DNA from: Synergistaceae bacterium UBA5560
GTDB taxonomy: Bacteria; Synergistota; Synergistia; Synergistales; Aminiphilaceae
Direction of reading: 5' to 3'
DNA length: 43,211 nucleotides
Assembly: GCA_002425685.1 (NCBI GenBank)
Contig: DIMS01000111.1
Span: 1-43,211, forward strand
Below are positions 7,614 through 14,984 of this stretch, one piece after another. Position numbers and translations under genes: made by a program. The notes under the pieces were generated by a model. It was given only the letters and a program-made list of their open reading frames with translations, was not told the origin of the DNA and made no database searches. The stretch's first letter is position 1. Each line of letters begins with the position of its first letter.

Positions 7614-8924
7614 TTATGTCAACCTCTTGAAACCCGTCGCGGATGGCAACCCTTTGAGCATTTTCTCCAGGCTCTGGTTCCGCAATCCCTCCGCAATGAC
7701 GCCGAAGGCGACATCGGCGCTTTTCAGATACCGCGCAACGTGCTCGTCCCGGTGAGCGTACATGGCATAATACAGGTTCGATGCAAGAAAACCCTGTTCG
7801 AGCATGATCTGGACAAAAAGAGCCTTCGTGTGCTGAGGGCAAGGGGTCTCAAAATCGAGGTGGCTCATGGGCAACATGCCGTTCACATCGCTCTTGATGC
7901 CGTGCTTCGTGAGCAAGTGTCTCCATCCGTCCTGAACGTTCCGCCCGAGCTGCATCAACCGAGAACCCACGTTCTCCCGGCGGTGCTTCCGGAGCGTCGC
8001 CAAGGCAGCGACGGGGCCGATTCGCTCAGTCCAGCACGTGCTGGAAATGAACGTCTTCTGCGCCGACTGCATCACCGATTCTTTGCCGAGAACTGCCCCG
8101 ATCGGATATCCGTTGCCGAGCGCCTTCGAAAAGACCGCCATGTCCGGCTCAAACCCGAAAAGCAGATGGGCTCCGCCGGTGTTCATTCGCAACCCCGAGG
8201 AGACCTCGTCGACAATGAGAACAGCACCGCACGCATCGGCAGCCGCACGAACTCCCCGAACAAAGTCTTCCGTGGGAGGCGCGTTCCTGATCGGCTCCAG
8301 AACGATGACCGCGAGATCCTTACCGTGCTCCCTGACGATTTTTTCCAGCTCATCGAGCCTGTTAAAACGGAAAGGAATCGCGGTACCCCGAAGGGCCTTC
8401 GGCACGCCGCAGGGGTCGAGCCCGGCGATCAGGTGCTCACCCAAGGCATTTTCCGTGCCGACATTCGCCGCAAGATACCAGTCGTGCCAGCCGTGGTATC
8501 CGCAAAAGGCAACCGTATCCTTTCCCGTGTGCGCACGAGCGATGCGCACAGCCACAGTCATGGCCTCGCCGCCCGAACGGGTAAAACGCGCCATGCCCGC
8601 CCAGGAATGGAGTTCACACAGCAATTCCGCGAGTTCCACTTCTTCGAGGCAGTTCAGCGACGAACTGGACCCATTCCGGATTGCCCCGACGACCGCATCG
8701 TCCACGTCATCATCCGCGTATCCCAGGACGTTCGCACCGATCCCGGAGATGCTCATGTCGATGTATTCGTTCCCGTCTAAGTCCCAGACGGTACAGCCCT
8801 TCGCTTTATCGTAATATCCTGGCCAGACACCGAGGGAAAACATGTCGGGGCGTTTTGAAAGAAGCTGTGTCATCCCCGGAATGACTCGCTTTGCCCTCTC
8901 TTGTGCGGAAAGAGAACGATTCAT
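7614..8924 (-). CDS. Class-III aminotransferase, glutamate-1-semialdehyde aminomutase-like
   Basis: A 436-residue PLP enzyme of class III. Visible: TVWDLDGNEYIDM near the N-terminus, the FTRSGGEAM pyridoxal-phosphate contact (about 114-122), YHGWHDWY, VLIVDEV with Asp239-Glu240, and the catalytic lysine in VFSKALGNGYPIGAV (Lys267). It resembles HemL-type aminomutases, but its place between an SpsF-like cytidylyltransferase and pseI suggests it acts on a sugar, not in haem synthesis. The canonical six-enzyme pseudaminate route has no need for it, so it may add or move an amino group on the nonulosonate or a precursor. It is tightly packed with both neighbours (3 and 1 bases). The substrate is unknown. 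Confidence 0.8.
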   Translation of the reverse strand: MNRSLSAQERAKRVIPGMTQLLSKRPDMFSLGVWPGYYDKAKGCTVWDLDGNEYIDMSISGIGANVLGYADDDVDDAVVGAIRNGSSSSLNCLEEVELAELLCELHSWAGMARFTRSGGEAMTVAVRIARAHTGKDTVAFCGYHGWHDWYLAANVGTENALGEHLIAGLDPCGVPKALRGTAIPFRFNRLDELEKIVREHGKDLAVIVLEPIRNAPPTEDFVRGVRAAADACGAVLIVDEVSSGLRMNTGGAHLLFGFEPDMAVFSKALGNGYPIGAVLGKESVMQSAQKTFISSTCWTERIGPVAALATLRKHRRENVGSRLMQLGRNVQDGWRHLLTKHGIKSDVNGMLPMSHLDFETPCPQHTKALFVQIMLEQGFLASNLYYAMYAHRDEHVARYLKSADVAFGVIAEGLRNQSLEKMLKGLPSATGFKRLT

Positions 8925-8927
8925 CGG

Positions 8928-9707
8928 CTATTGCCTCCTTCGAGCCTCAAGAAATGTCTTGTCTTCTGCGGCGGATTTCAAGAGACCTTCGTTTCTGATA
9001 AATTTATTGTTGATTTCAAGTACTTCCTGATGTTCCGCGAAAAATTCAAGCACGTCCTGTGTCGTGAAAGAAGGGTTCGATGGATAAAGAGCCTGGTAAA
9101 TCTTCGCGACAAAGATAAGATCCTCCGGCTCATCCACCGTCCAGCGGAGATGCTGAAGATTGTCCCCTTCCCTTTCAAGGTTTCCCAATTTGTACGTCTC
9201 AGGCCTCTTATACATGAAGGGGGTCACATGTTCTCTCTCGGAAGGAAGCTCCGCGTTCCGCCACGCCTCTTCCAACAGGGGAAAGCGGAAGACTTCGACG
9301 TCCAGACCATCCGGAAACGTGGGAACCAGCGTGTTGCTCGTATAGTCGTTCTTTTCCCGGAGATGCTTGTACACCACCGCATCGATGACGGAAGGATCGG
9401 CCAGAGGGCAATCCCCGGTAAGACGGACAACATGCCGCGGCTCAAAACGCACCGCCGCATGATAGAAGCGATCAAGAACATCCTGCAGGGAACCGCGATA
9501 ACATTCCACGCCCTCTCTCTCGCAGAGAGAGGCCAATTCCGCGTCGGAAGGGTCGTCGCTCGTCGCCAGAAGCAGCCTGTCGATTGCCCCGGCTCTGCGA
9601 ACTCTTTCAATTTGCCTCAGAATCATCGGCTTCTCCAGCAGGGGCGCGAGAACCTTGCGAGGAAACCGAGACGAACTCACTCGGGCCTGAAGAATTGCAA
9701 GCAGCAT
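8928..9707 (-). CDS. SpsF-like cytidylyltransferase, probable CMP-nonulosonate synthetase
   Basis: A 259-residue nucleotidyltransferase of the SpsF/NeuA-like group. The nucleotide-binding start LLAILQARVSSSRFPRKVL, with Arg and Lys contacts, is followed by ERVRRAGAIDRLLLATSDD and the metal-binding VRLTGDCPLADP. In this cluster it is the only candidate to activate the nonulosonic acid with CMP, the job PseF does elsewhere; SpsF beside a NeuB homologue is also seen in the Bacillus sps operon. The start at 9707 is supported by AGAGG eight bases upstream and by the conserved N-terminus, so an ATG at 9740 is less likely. The 140 bases upstream are AT-rich. The family call is good; the substrate is inferred from context. 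Confidence 0.8.
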   Translation of the reverse strand: MLLAILQARVSSSRFPRKVLAPLLEKPMILRQIERVRRAGAIDRLLLATSDDPSDAELASLCEREGVECYRGSLQDVLDRFYHAAVRFEPRHVVRLTGDCPLADPSVIDAVVYKHLREKNDYTSNTLVPTFPDGLDVEVFRFPLLEEAWRNAELPSEREHVTPFMYKRPETYKLGNLEREGDNLQHLRWTVDEPEDLIFVAKIYQALYPSNPSFTTQDVLEFFAEHQEVLEINNKFIRNEGLLKSAAEDKTFLEARRRQ

Positions 9708-9848
9708 ACAATCATCCTCTTTCACCGTTCTTAAAAACATCAGAGCAATAGAACATACATTAAGTCATTGCACATGATTTTTTATTTATAAAAACCTAAA
9801 CATAACCTCTGGATAAAACACTCGCGATTGGCACGAATATATTAAAAA

Positions 9849-10364
9849 TCATCTGCATTTCTCGACTAAGATCTCATCTACATATTCTCCCTTGCAAAAT
9901 CTATGACGATGCAGGCGCCCAACCTCTCGAAATCCAGCTTTTAAGAAGGCTTTAAATGATCCAAAATTAATGGCATAAATGCCAGCGACGATCTTATTTA
10001 AATTAAGATCTTCAAACGCATACTGACACGCCAAGAGAATAGCTTCCGTTCCATATCCTTTCCCTCGTGCGCTCGCTTCTCCAATCAGCAATCCAACGTC
10101 TGCAAAGCGATGAATTTGATCGATATTTCCAATTTTAATATTACCGACGTGCTCTCCTGTTTTTATAACAAAAATACCAAAAAATACGTCTCGTTGACTT
10201 AAATTTACAATTCGAACATACTCTTTTAGGTCTTCTATTGAATAAGAGCGCCACCTTGATTCAAGATGTTGCACTACATCATCATCATGCATCCAGTTAA
10301 GATATTTTTCATCTACGTCACTGGGAGAAAGAATACGCAGAAAAATACTCTCGCCTTTAAGCAT
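9849..10364 (-). CDS. GNAT family N-acetyltransferase (RimJ/RimL-like)
   Basis: A 171-residue GNAT protein beginning MLKGESIFLRIL and containing FFGIFVIKTGEHVGNIKIG, then ASARGKGYGTEAI (acetyl-CoA loop) and NFGSFKAFLKAGFREVGR. It is closest in outline to RimJ/RimL-type acetyltransferases. The cluster already has a PseH, so this one may acetylate another position of the sugar or of an attached residue, as O- or N-acetyl variants of nonulosonates are known. GGGGTGAG lies just before the ATG. Base composition is clearly more AT-rich than in the surrounding genes, shared with the glycosyltransferase upstream, which points to separate ancestry. The substrate is not known. Confidence 0.75.
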   Translation of the reverse strand: MLKGESIFLRILSPSDVDEKYLNWMHDDDVVQHLESRWRSYSIEDLKEYVRIVNLSQRDVFFGIFVIKTGEHVGNIKIGNIDQIHRFADVGLLIGEASARGKGYGTEAILLACQYAFEDLNLNKIVAGIYAINFGSFKAFLKAGFREVGRLHRHRFCKGEYVDEILVEKCR

Positions 10365-10410
10365 TAACTCACCCCGTAATCAATAAAATAAATATCTCAA
10401 CAAATAAGAG

Positions 10411-11601
10411 CTAAAAAAAATCTTTTTTGGCTATATTTATGACTTCTTCGCTTCGACAATACCAGGTGTCTCGATTTTCATACTTCAGCACGGCACTCGC
10501 GGTTATTTTTTGCAATTTATCTAAATTTTTTAATTTTTCAATAAAAAAATCATCAAACACTCCTGCATCTTCCGGAAAATAAAAGAGGTCCTCGTTGTCG
10601 TTGTAATATTCTTTTAAATACTCAGATTTATCAGTAACAACACACGCTCCACAAGCCATTCCGTAAAAAACTCTCTCATGTGCTCCCCTTGGAAACACAG
10701 AAACTGAATTCAGAAGAATTTTCGCTCGCTGCATGAGCATCAAAACTTGATATCCGAGCAATGGTCCGTAATACATATGATGGCTACCCAAAGAGTTTCG
10801 CACACTTAACGGAATTTCTCCAACAATCGCTACCGGTACACTTTTCAAAGCCTTCAAGAGGTCTATTCTTTTCTTGCTTTCGCACCACCTCGAAAGGAAG
10901 GCCAAAGCTTCGCAACAATTAAACTTCGCCTCAGAGTCTAGCACATCCAAGTCAAAGGAATATTCGTCACACGCCTCTCTGAATGCAGCAAAAGGCTCCT
11001 GAGATTTTTCAAGAATGCGCTCCGCAGTTCCACGAAGCAAGGATACCCCAAGGTCCTTCGCACGCAAGAAGGACGCTTTGCCATCCAACATTTCTCTAGT
11101 TGGCTGAAAAGGGATACTCCCGACAAAAAGAATATCTATATCTCTATCAAAGATACCAGGCAAGCCCGACAAGGGCATCATTCCCGCGTGAGGCAAAAAA
11201 AAGGCATCATGCTTCACATCAAGAAAGGAAAGAATCTCCAGATGAGTGCGATCAACAACTGTAATCTTATCCGAAACTCCTATGTTTTTAAAATATTTGA
11301 TTTGAGAATAAGGAGCATCCGTCAAAATTCTTATTCTTTTTACCGGGAAAGGAGCTTGAATATGTATTTTTAAATTAGAATCAACAAAAATAATATTCGA
11401 AAACTCTGTAGATCCATACCTATTTTTCATTTTTTCTAAAACAAAATCTGGCGATGATGCAAGCTCTTCCTTTGCCATTCTCAGCGATGAAAGACAACCC
11501 CTGCAGCAGAGTGCTTTATGCATTTCAAAAAACATGGAATCCATGAGTGACCCTTGAGTATAGTTCATCATGACAACAAAGACGGAAGAACACGACTCCA
11601 C
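10411..11601 (-). CDS. Glycosyltransferase with CgeB-like C-terminal domain
   Basis: A 396-residue probable glycosyltransferase. The C-terminal half carries the GT-B/CgeB-like signature: ILLNSVSVFPRGAHERVFYGMACGACVVTD followed by YLKEYY and a YFPEDAGVF stretch, as in the 'Glyco_trans_1_2' group. The N-terminal half includes ILFVGSIP, the usual start of the second Rossmann unit in this group. A GTG at 11601 is preferred because AAGGAGG lies eight bases upstream; the longest frame (TTG/ATG-type start at 11631) would overlap the upstream gene. The gene is AT-rich relative to its neighbours. It could add a sugar to flagellin, to the nonulosonate or to a surface glycan. Donor and acceptor are unknown. 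Confidence 0.7.
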   Translation of the reverse strand: MESCSSVFVVMMNYTQGSLMDSMFFEMHKALCCRGCLSSLRMAKEELASSPDFVLEKMKNRYGSTEFSNIIFVDSNLKIHIQAPFPVKRIRILTDAPYSQIKYFKNIGVSDKITVVDRTHLEILSFLDVKHDAFFLPHAGMMPLSGLPGIFDRDIDILFVGSIPFQPTREMLDGKASFLRAKDLGVSLLRGTAERILEKSQEPFAAFREACDEYSFDLDVLDSEAKFNCCEALAFLSRWCESKKRIDLLKALKSVPVAIVGEIPLSVRNSLGSHHMYYGPLLGYQVLMLMQRAKILLNSVSVFPRGAHERVFYGMACGACVVTDKSEYLKEYYNDNEDLFYFPEDAGVFDDFFIEKLKNLDKLQKITASAVLKYENRDTWYCRSEEVINIAKKDFF

Positions 11602-11618
11602 CAGGCGCACCTCCTTTT

Positions 11619-12521
11619 TCACAGGACACACTTCCAGCGCCGAGGCTCCACTATAGTCGTGTCGACCACGGCAAATCCGGAAAACAACTCCGACGGAAGC
11701 GCTCGTGCACTCGCGAGAATTTCCTGGAACTGCATCAGCGTATTGACGCCCACAACAACTGTATCAAGCTCGTCAACACCGAGAGCAAATCCAAGTGCCG
11801 CTTCCAGCGGAGTCAGCCCATGCTTTTGCTGCAATTCACGGAGATGTCGCAACATTTCCCGAACACTCTCAAACTGGGGAGGCAATGTCTCCGGAGACAT
11901 AAGGAGCAGGCCTTGAAGAAAACAGGAACGCCCATGTATCTCCACACGGGCGTTCTTCAGTTTTTTCAACATGCCGCTTTGGAACAACCGTTGATCAAAA
12001 ATATTGAGTGGGATCTGGACAAGTTCCAGAGGAAACAACTCGAATGCTTGCTGTAATTCTATTTCATCGTAAACGGAAACGCCGATTTTTTCCACGAATC
12101 CCTGATCGCGAAACGATTCGAGCAAATGCCACAGGCGCGCACCATCGGACCCAAGTATATCCTGAGCATTGTGCACCAGAATCCCGTAGATCTTTTCAAG
12201 AGCGAGGTTCTGCAATGAAGAACGAAATGTTTTTTCAAGGAGTCGTTTTTTCTCTTCATTTGAGAGATTTTCGGGCAGATGTGGTGTCTTGGTGACCGTG
12301 CGAAAGAAGGAGGCGTTTTCCGAGAGACACGTGCCAAGAATCCTCTCACTTTCCCCATAAGCCGGAGCGGTATCAAGCACTTGCACACCCACAGACTCGG
12401 CGAAACGGAGAATCGCCGTTACCTCCTCCGATGGCGTACGTCCCACCGTGTTGGAAATGCCATACTCCAACCCGAACTGGACAGTACCAAGCCCGATGCG
12501 CTCCGTCAGAACATTGCTCAT
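11619..12521 (-). CDS. Aldo/keto reductase
   Basis: A 300-residue aldo/keto reductase, an NAD(P)H-dependent TIM-barrel oxidoreductase. The N-terminus reads IGLGTVQFGLEYGISN. The catalytic tetrad is visible as Asp and Tyr in LDTAPAYGESE, Lys in VTKTPHLP, and His in GILVHNAQD. Position-specific barrel strands follow (EKIGVSVYD, LVQIPLNIFDQRL). ATG at 12521 is chosen on homology; a TTG at 12566 with GGGGTG upstream is an alternative. It lies between pseB and the glycosyltransferase. Related reductases occur in pseudaminate and other nonulosonate clusters but are not part of the core pathway, so it may reduce a keto intermediate or a side chain. The function is inferred from location only. Confidence 0.8.
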   Translation of the reverse strand: MSNVLTERIGLGTVQFGLEYGISNTVGRTPSEEVTAILRFAESVGVQVLDTAPAYGESERILGTCLSENASFFRTVTKTPHLPENLSNEEKKRLLEKTFRSSLQNLALEKIYGILVHNAQDILGSDGARLWHLLESFRDQGFVEKIGVSVYDEIELQQAFELFPLELVQIPLNIFDQRLFQSGMLKKLKNARVEIHGRSCFLQGLLLMSPETLPPQFESVREMLRHLRELQQKHGLTPLEAALGFALGVDELDTVVVGVNTLMQFQEILASARALPSELFSGFAVVDTTIVEPRRWKCVL

Positions 12522-12587
12522 CGCTTCAAACGACACCTTCCTCTCCCGGCCATTCTCTTCGCACAACAGCGGATCACCCCACCCGGG

Positions 12588-13586
12588 TCACGCTTGCGCA
12601 ATGAGAGAACGAATCTCTTCCACGTCGAGAAAATGAGGATTGGTCTCAGAACTGTATTCAAAACCCTGAGAGACTGGTTTGCCCTTTTCTCCCAGGGCGT
12701 TTCTTTCGTAGTTTACAGGTGACAAGAAAGAGATCGACGGTGTGATGACATAATGGTCCTCGAATTCGAGGGTAAGGTGGCTGTCGTCGGCGGGACACAT
12801 GATCTCATGGAGCTTCTCTCCAGGGCGAATTCCGATGACCCGCACGGGCATTCCCGGTGCGACTGCTTCCGCAAGATCCAGAATCCGTGCAGAAGGAATC
12901 CGTGGAACAAAAATTTCTCCCACCTGCATTCTGGCAAAAGATTTGAGAACGAATGCCACACCCTGGGTGAGGGTGATCCAGAAACGGGTCATCCTCGGAT
13001 CAGTTATAGGAAGGTCCGAGGCCCCCTCCTTCACGAGTTTCCGAAAAAGAGGGACAACCGACCCCCGAGATCCCATGACATTTCCATAACGAACAACCGC
13101 AAAGCGCGTCCTGTGCCCACCCGCAAGGTTATTTCCGGCAACAAAGAGCTTATCCGCACAGAGTTTCGTCGCTCCGTAGAGATTGATCGGATTCGCCGCC
13201 TTGTCCGTGGAAAGAGCAATGACTTTTTCAACCTCATTGGCGATGGCGGCATGAATGACGTTCGCCGCTCCGAGAATGTTCGTCTTGATGCATTCCAGCG
13301 GATTGTACTCCGCAGCAGGCACCTGTTTCAACGCCGCTGCGTGAATGACATACTCGACACCGTTCAAGGCCATTTCCAATCGTTCCCGGTCGCGCACGTC
13401 ACCCAGAAAAAAGCGCAACAGACCGGACTGAAACTCCTGCTGCATCTCGTACTGTTTCAGCTCATCCCTCGAATAGACGATGATTTTCCGGGGATTGCAG
13501 TGTTCAAGGAGCGCACGGACACAGGCTCTTCCGAAAGACCCCGTTCCTCCGGTGATGAGGATGGATTTTCCTTCGAACATGGGCAT
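12588..13586 (-). CDS. pseB: UDP-GlcNAc 4,6-dehydratase, inverting (PseB)
   Basis: A 332-residue short-chain dehydrogenase/reductase that starts pseudaminic acid synthesis by converting UDP-GlcNAc into the UDP-4-keto-6-deoxy-L-altro sugar for PseC. NADP binding is in ILITGGTGSFG (about residues 9-19). SRDELKQYEMQQEF, HAAALKQVPAAEYNP, the STDKAANPINLYGATK active-site region (Thr-Asp-Lys and Tyr-x-x-x-Lys), and TRFWITLTQGVAFV are all diagnostic of PseB/FlaA1. Three close ATGs (13589, 13586, 13580) are possible; 13586 has AAAGG at the best distance. A longer frame starting in TGATG at the end of the upstream gene would add a non-conserved 29-residue tail read through an inverted repeat, so I reject it. 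Confidence 0.9.
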   Translation of the reverse strand: MPMFEGKSILITGGTGSFGRACVRALLEHCNPRKIIVYSRDELKQYEMQQEFQSGLLRFFLGDVRDRERLEMALNGVEYVIHAAALKQVPAAEYNPLECIKTNILGAANVIHAAIANEVEKVIALSTDKAANPINLYGATKLCADKLFVAGNNLAGGHRTRFAVVRYGNVMGSRGSVVPLFRKLVKEGASDLPITDPRMTRFWITLTQGVAFVLKSFARMQVGEIFVPRIPSARILDLAEAVAPGMPVRVIGIRPGEKLHEIMCPADDSHLTLEFEDHYVITPSISFLSPVNYERNALGEKGKPVSQGFEYSSETNPHFLDVEEIRSLIAQA

Positions 13587-13607
13587 CATCGCCTTTCGAG
13601 AAAAGAT

Positions 13608-13672
13608 GCCGTTCGGACAATGCCATTCCGGATTTGTGCAACACCGGAATACGCACGTGTGCCCGAACGGCA
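13608..13672 (-). repeat. Inverted repeat between the KTSC-like gene and pseB
   Basis: The 11-base arms ATGCCGTTCGG (13608-13618) and CCGAACGGCAT (13662-13672) are perfect complements, and an inner pair (ATTCCGG/CCGGAAT) extends the structure. On the minus strand the hairpin starts at the stop codon of the KTSC-like gene and is followed by ATCTTTTCTC, so it may act as a weak terminator or attenuator that sets pseB expression apart from the filament genes. Confidence 0.6.
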
Positions 13673-14422
13673 TCAGGCTTCGGAGATATAGAGACGAAGG
13701 CGCTTGTAATTACGCACGGTTCCCCTTGGGATGTCGTAGTAGTTGTAGTAACTCCCATCCGAATAGAACACATAGAACGTAGAAAAAGGCGCAATCCGTA
13801 CGGAGATCACGGGGCAAGACTCGCTCATCTGTGGTGCCCCCGTAACAGGAAAATGCTTGTCCAGGACCTTGGCAATCTCCAGTGGATAGCGAAGAGAAAT
13901 GGGATAGGAATCCAATGGGGTCCGCAAAGCGAAACGGCGTTGTTCCGTACTCCAGAACCGTGCTTCAACGGGATGCACGTTCCATACATTCTCCCCGTCG
14001 AGCATGACACCCCACATGAAAACGCCGCTCCGGATGTACGGAACAAGTGCGTCAGCCGATACATCCTTCGCCGAATCCCACACCTCTCGTCCCATTCTTC
14101 CCGGCATCAGGGCAATCTGCTCCTGCCGCCGAACATCCTGGAAAATAGCTTCTCCCGTCTGAAGACGAAAAGAACAGGAAAATCCCTTCATGTTTTCATA
14201 ACACGTCTGAAGAGGACCGCCCACATTCCTGCCAAAGGTATGGAGACACTGGGTCGTGCGGGAACATGCCCAAAATGCCTTGCCCGAAACGAGCACATGA
14301 GGAAGCGAATACTCTTCCTCCCATTTTTCCATGCTGCCGCCTGCAGGTTCTTTCTCCGTCCCCACAAACACCCGCGGCAGAACTCCGGACAGGATTTGTT
14401 CAGCATCGACGTCAATTTTCAT
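13673..14422 (-). CDS. Uncharacterised protein with a KTSC-like C-terminus
   Basis: A 249-residue protein that I do not recognise over most of its length. It has no signal peptide or membrane segment and several scattered cysteines and tryptophans. The last 50 residues (SVRIAPFSTFYVFYSDGSYYNYYDIPRGTV) have the pattern of the small KTSC domain: a strand with F-x-x-G-x-x-Y-x-Y, then a proline turn. The start is unsure: ATG 14422 has no good ribosome site, whereas GAAGGAG stands eight bases before a CTG at 14431 (three codons upstream). It lies between flaG and pseB, linking filament genes to the glycan genes, so a part in flagellin handling or glycan decoration is possible. Confidence 0.6.
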   Translation of the reverse strand: MKIDVDAEQILSGVLPRVFVGTEKEPAGGSMEKWEEEYSLPHVLVSGKAFWACSRTTQCLHTFGRNVGGPLQTCYENMKGFSCSFRLQTGEAIFQDVRRQEQIALMPGRMGREVWDSAKDVSADALVPYIRSGVFMWGVMLDGENVWNVHPVEARFWSTEQRRFALRTPLDSYPISLRYPLEIAKVLDKHFPVTGAPQMSESCPVISVRIAPFSTFYVFYSDGSYYNYYDIPRGTVRNYKRLRLYISEA

Positions 14423-14524
14423 GGTGAGCAGGGGATCAACTCCTTCGACTCCACAACACAACACGTATGTCCGCTACGTCTCGGACCATGTCTAGACGAC
14501 TCCATTTTTCATTCGGTCGTCACA

Positions 14525-14902
14525 TCATGCCTCCACATCAAAAAGGGCACCGAGAAGTTCGTTGACCCGCTCCACCATACGGACCACTTCGTCCGGTGGA
14601 ATCTTCCGGATGACCTTACCGTCGGAGGCATTCACTACCTGCACCTGGATCAGATCCGCCTCTGTCTTGACTTCGAAACGCAATTGCCTGTTGAATGCCT
14701 GCGCAACTTTTTCCGCTTGCGCTAGCGTTTCCCGAAGCGCACGCTCGTCGATTTTACGTTCCGGAGAACCTGTTTTGTCCGGAGATTGTACAACGTTCCC
14801 CGCTCTTCCTCTTTCCGCTTCGGCGACGTTGCCGCGAAAAGTGTTGGCCACCGCCTCGTCACGCGCCGTTCCAAGCCTGGCAAGATCTGCTTGCTGCACC
14901 AT
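14525..14902 (-). CDS. flaG: FlaG family flagellar protein
   Basis: A 125-residue FlaG-family protein. The conserved C-terminal half reads FNRQLRFEVKTEADLIQVQVVNASDGKVIRKIPPDEVVRMVERVNELLG, with the family's 'V-x-D-x-x-T-G-E-V-I-R-x-I-P' type core around GKVIRKIPPDE. The first 60 residues are charged and poorly conserved, as usual. GGGAGG lies seven bases before the ATG. It follows the flagellin gene after a strong terminator, so expression probably depends on read-through or a local promoter not seen. In other bacteria FlaG affects filament length; that role here is inferred. Confidence 0.85.
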   Translation of the reverse strand: MVQQADLARLGTARDEAVANTFRGNVAEAERGRAGNVVQSPDKTGSPERKIDERALRETLAQAEKVAQAFNRQLRFEVKTEADLIQVQVVNASDGKVIRKIPPDEVVRMVERVNELLGALFDVEA

Positions 14903-14934
14903 ATCGTTCCCTCCCCTTACGCTCCGACTCTATG

Positions 14935-14964
14935 AAAAAAGGGGAGGGGGAAGCCCCCTCCCCC
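14935..14964 (-). terminator. Rho-independent terminator after flagellin
   Basis: On the minus strand a G-rich arm (GGGGGAGGGGG) and its complement (CCCCCTCCCC) pair around a CTT loop and run straight into TTTTTT (14940 to 14935). It lies 20 bases past the flagellin stop codon and is one of the strongest terminators in the window. Confidence 0.93.
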
Positions 14965-14984
14965 GTCGAAACAGAACGACAGGC

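Noticed and set aside
13587..13673. Longer PseB start at 13673 coupled by TGATG
   Set aside because: It would add 29 non-conserved residues translated through the inverted repeat; the fold begins at the ATG cluster near 13586.
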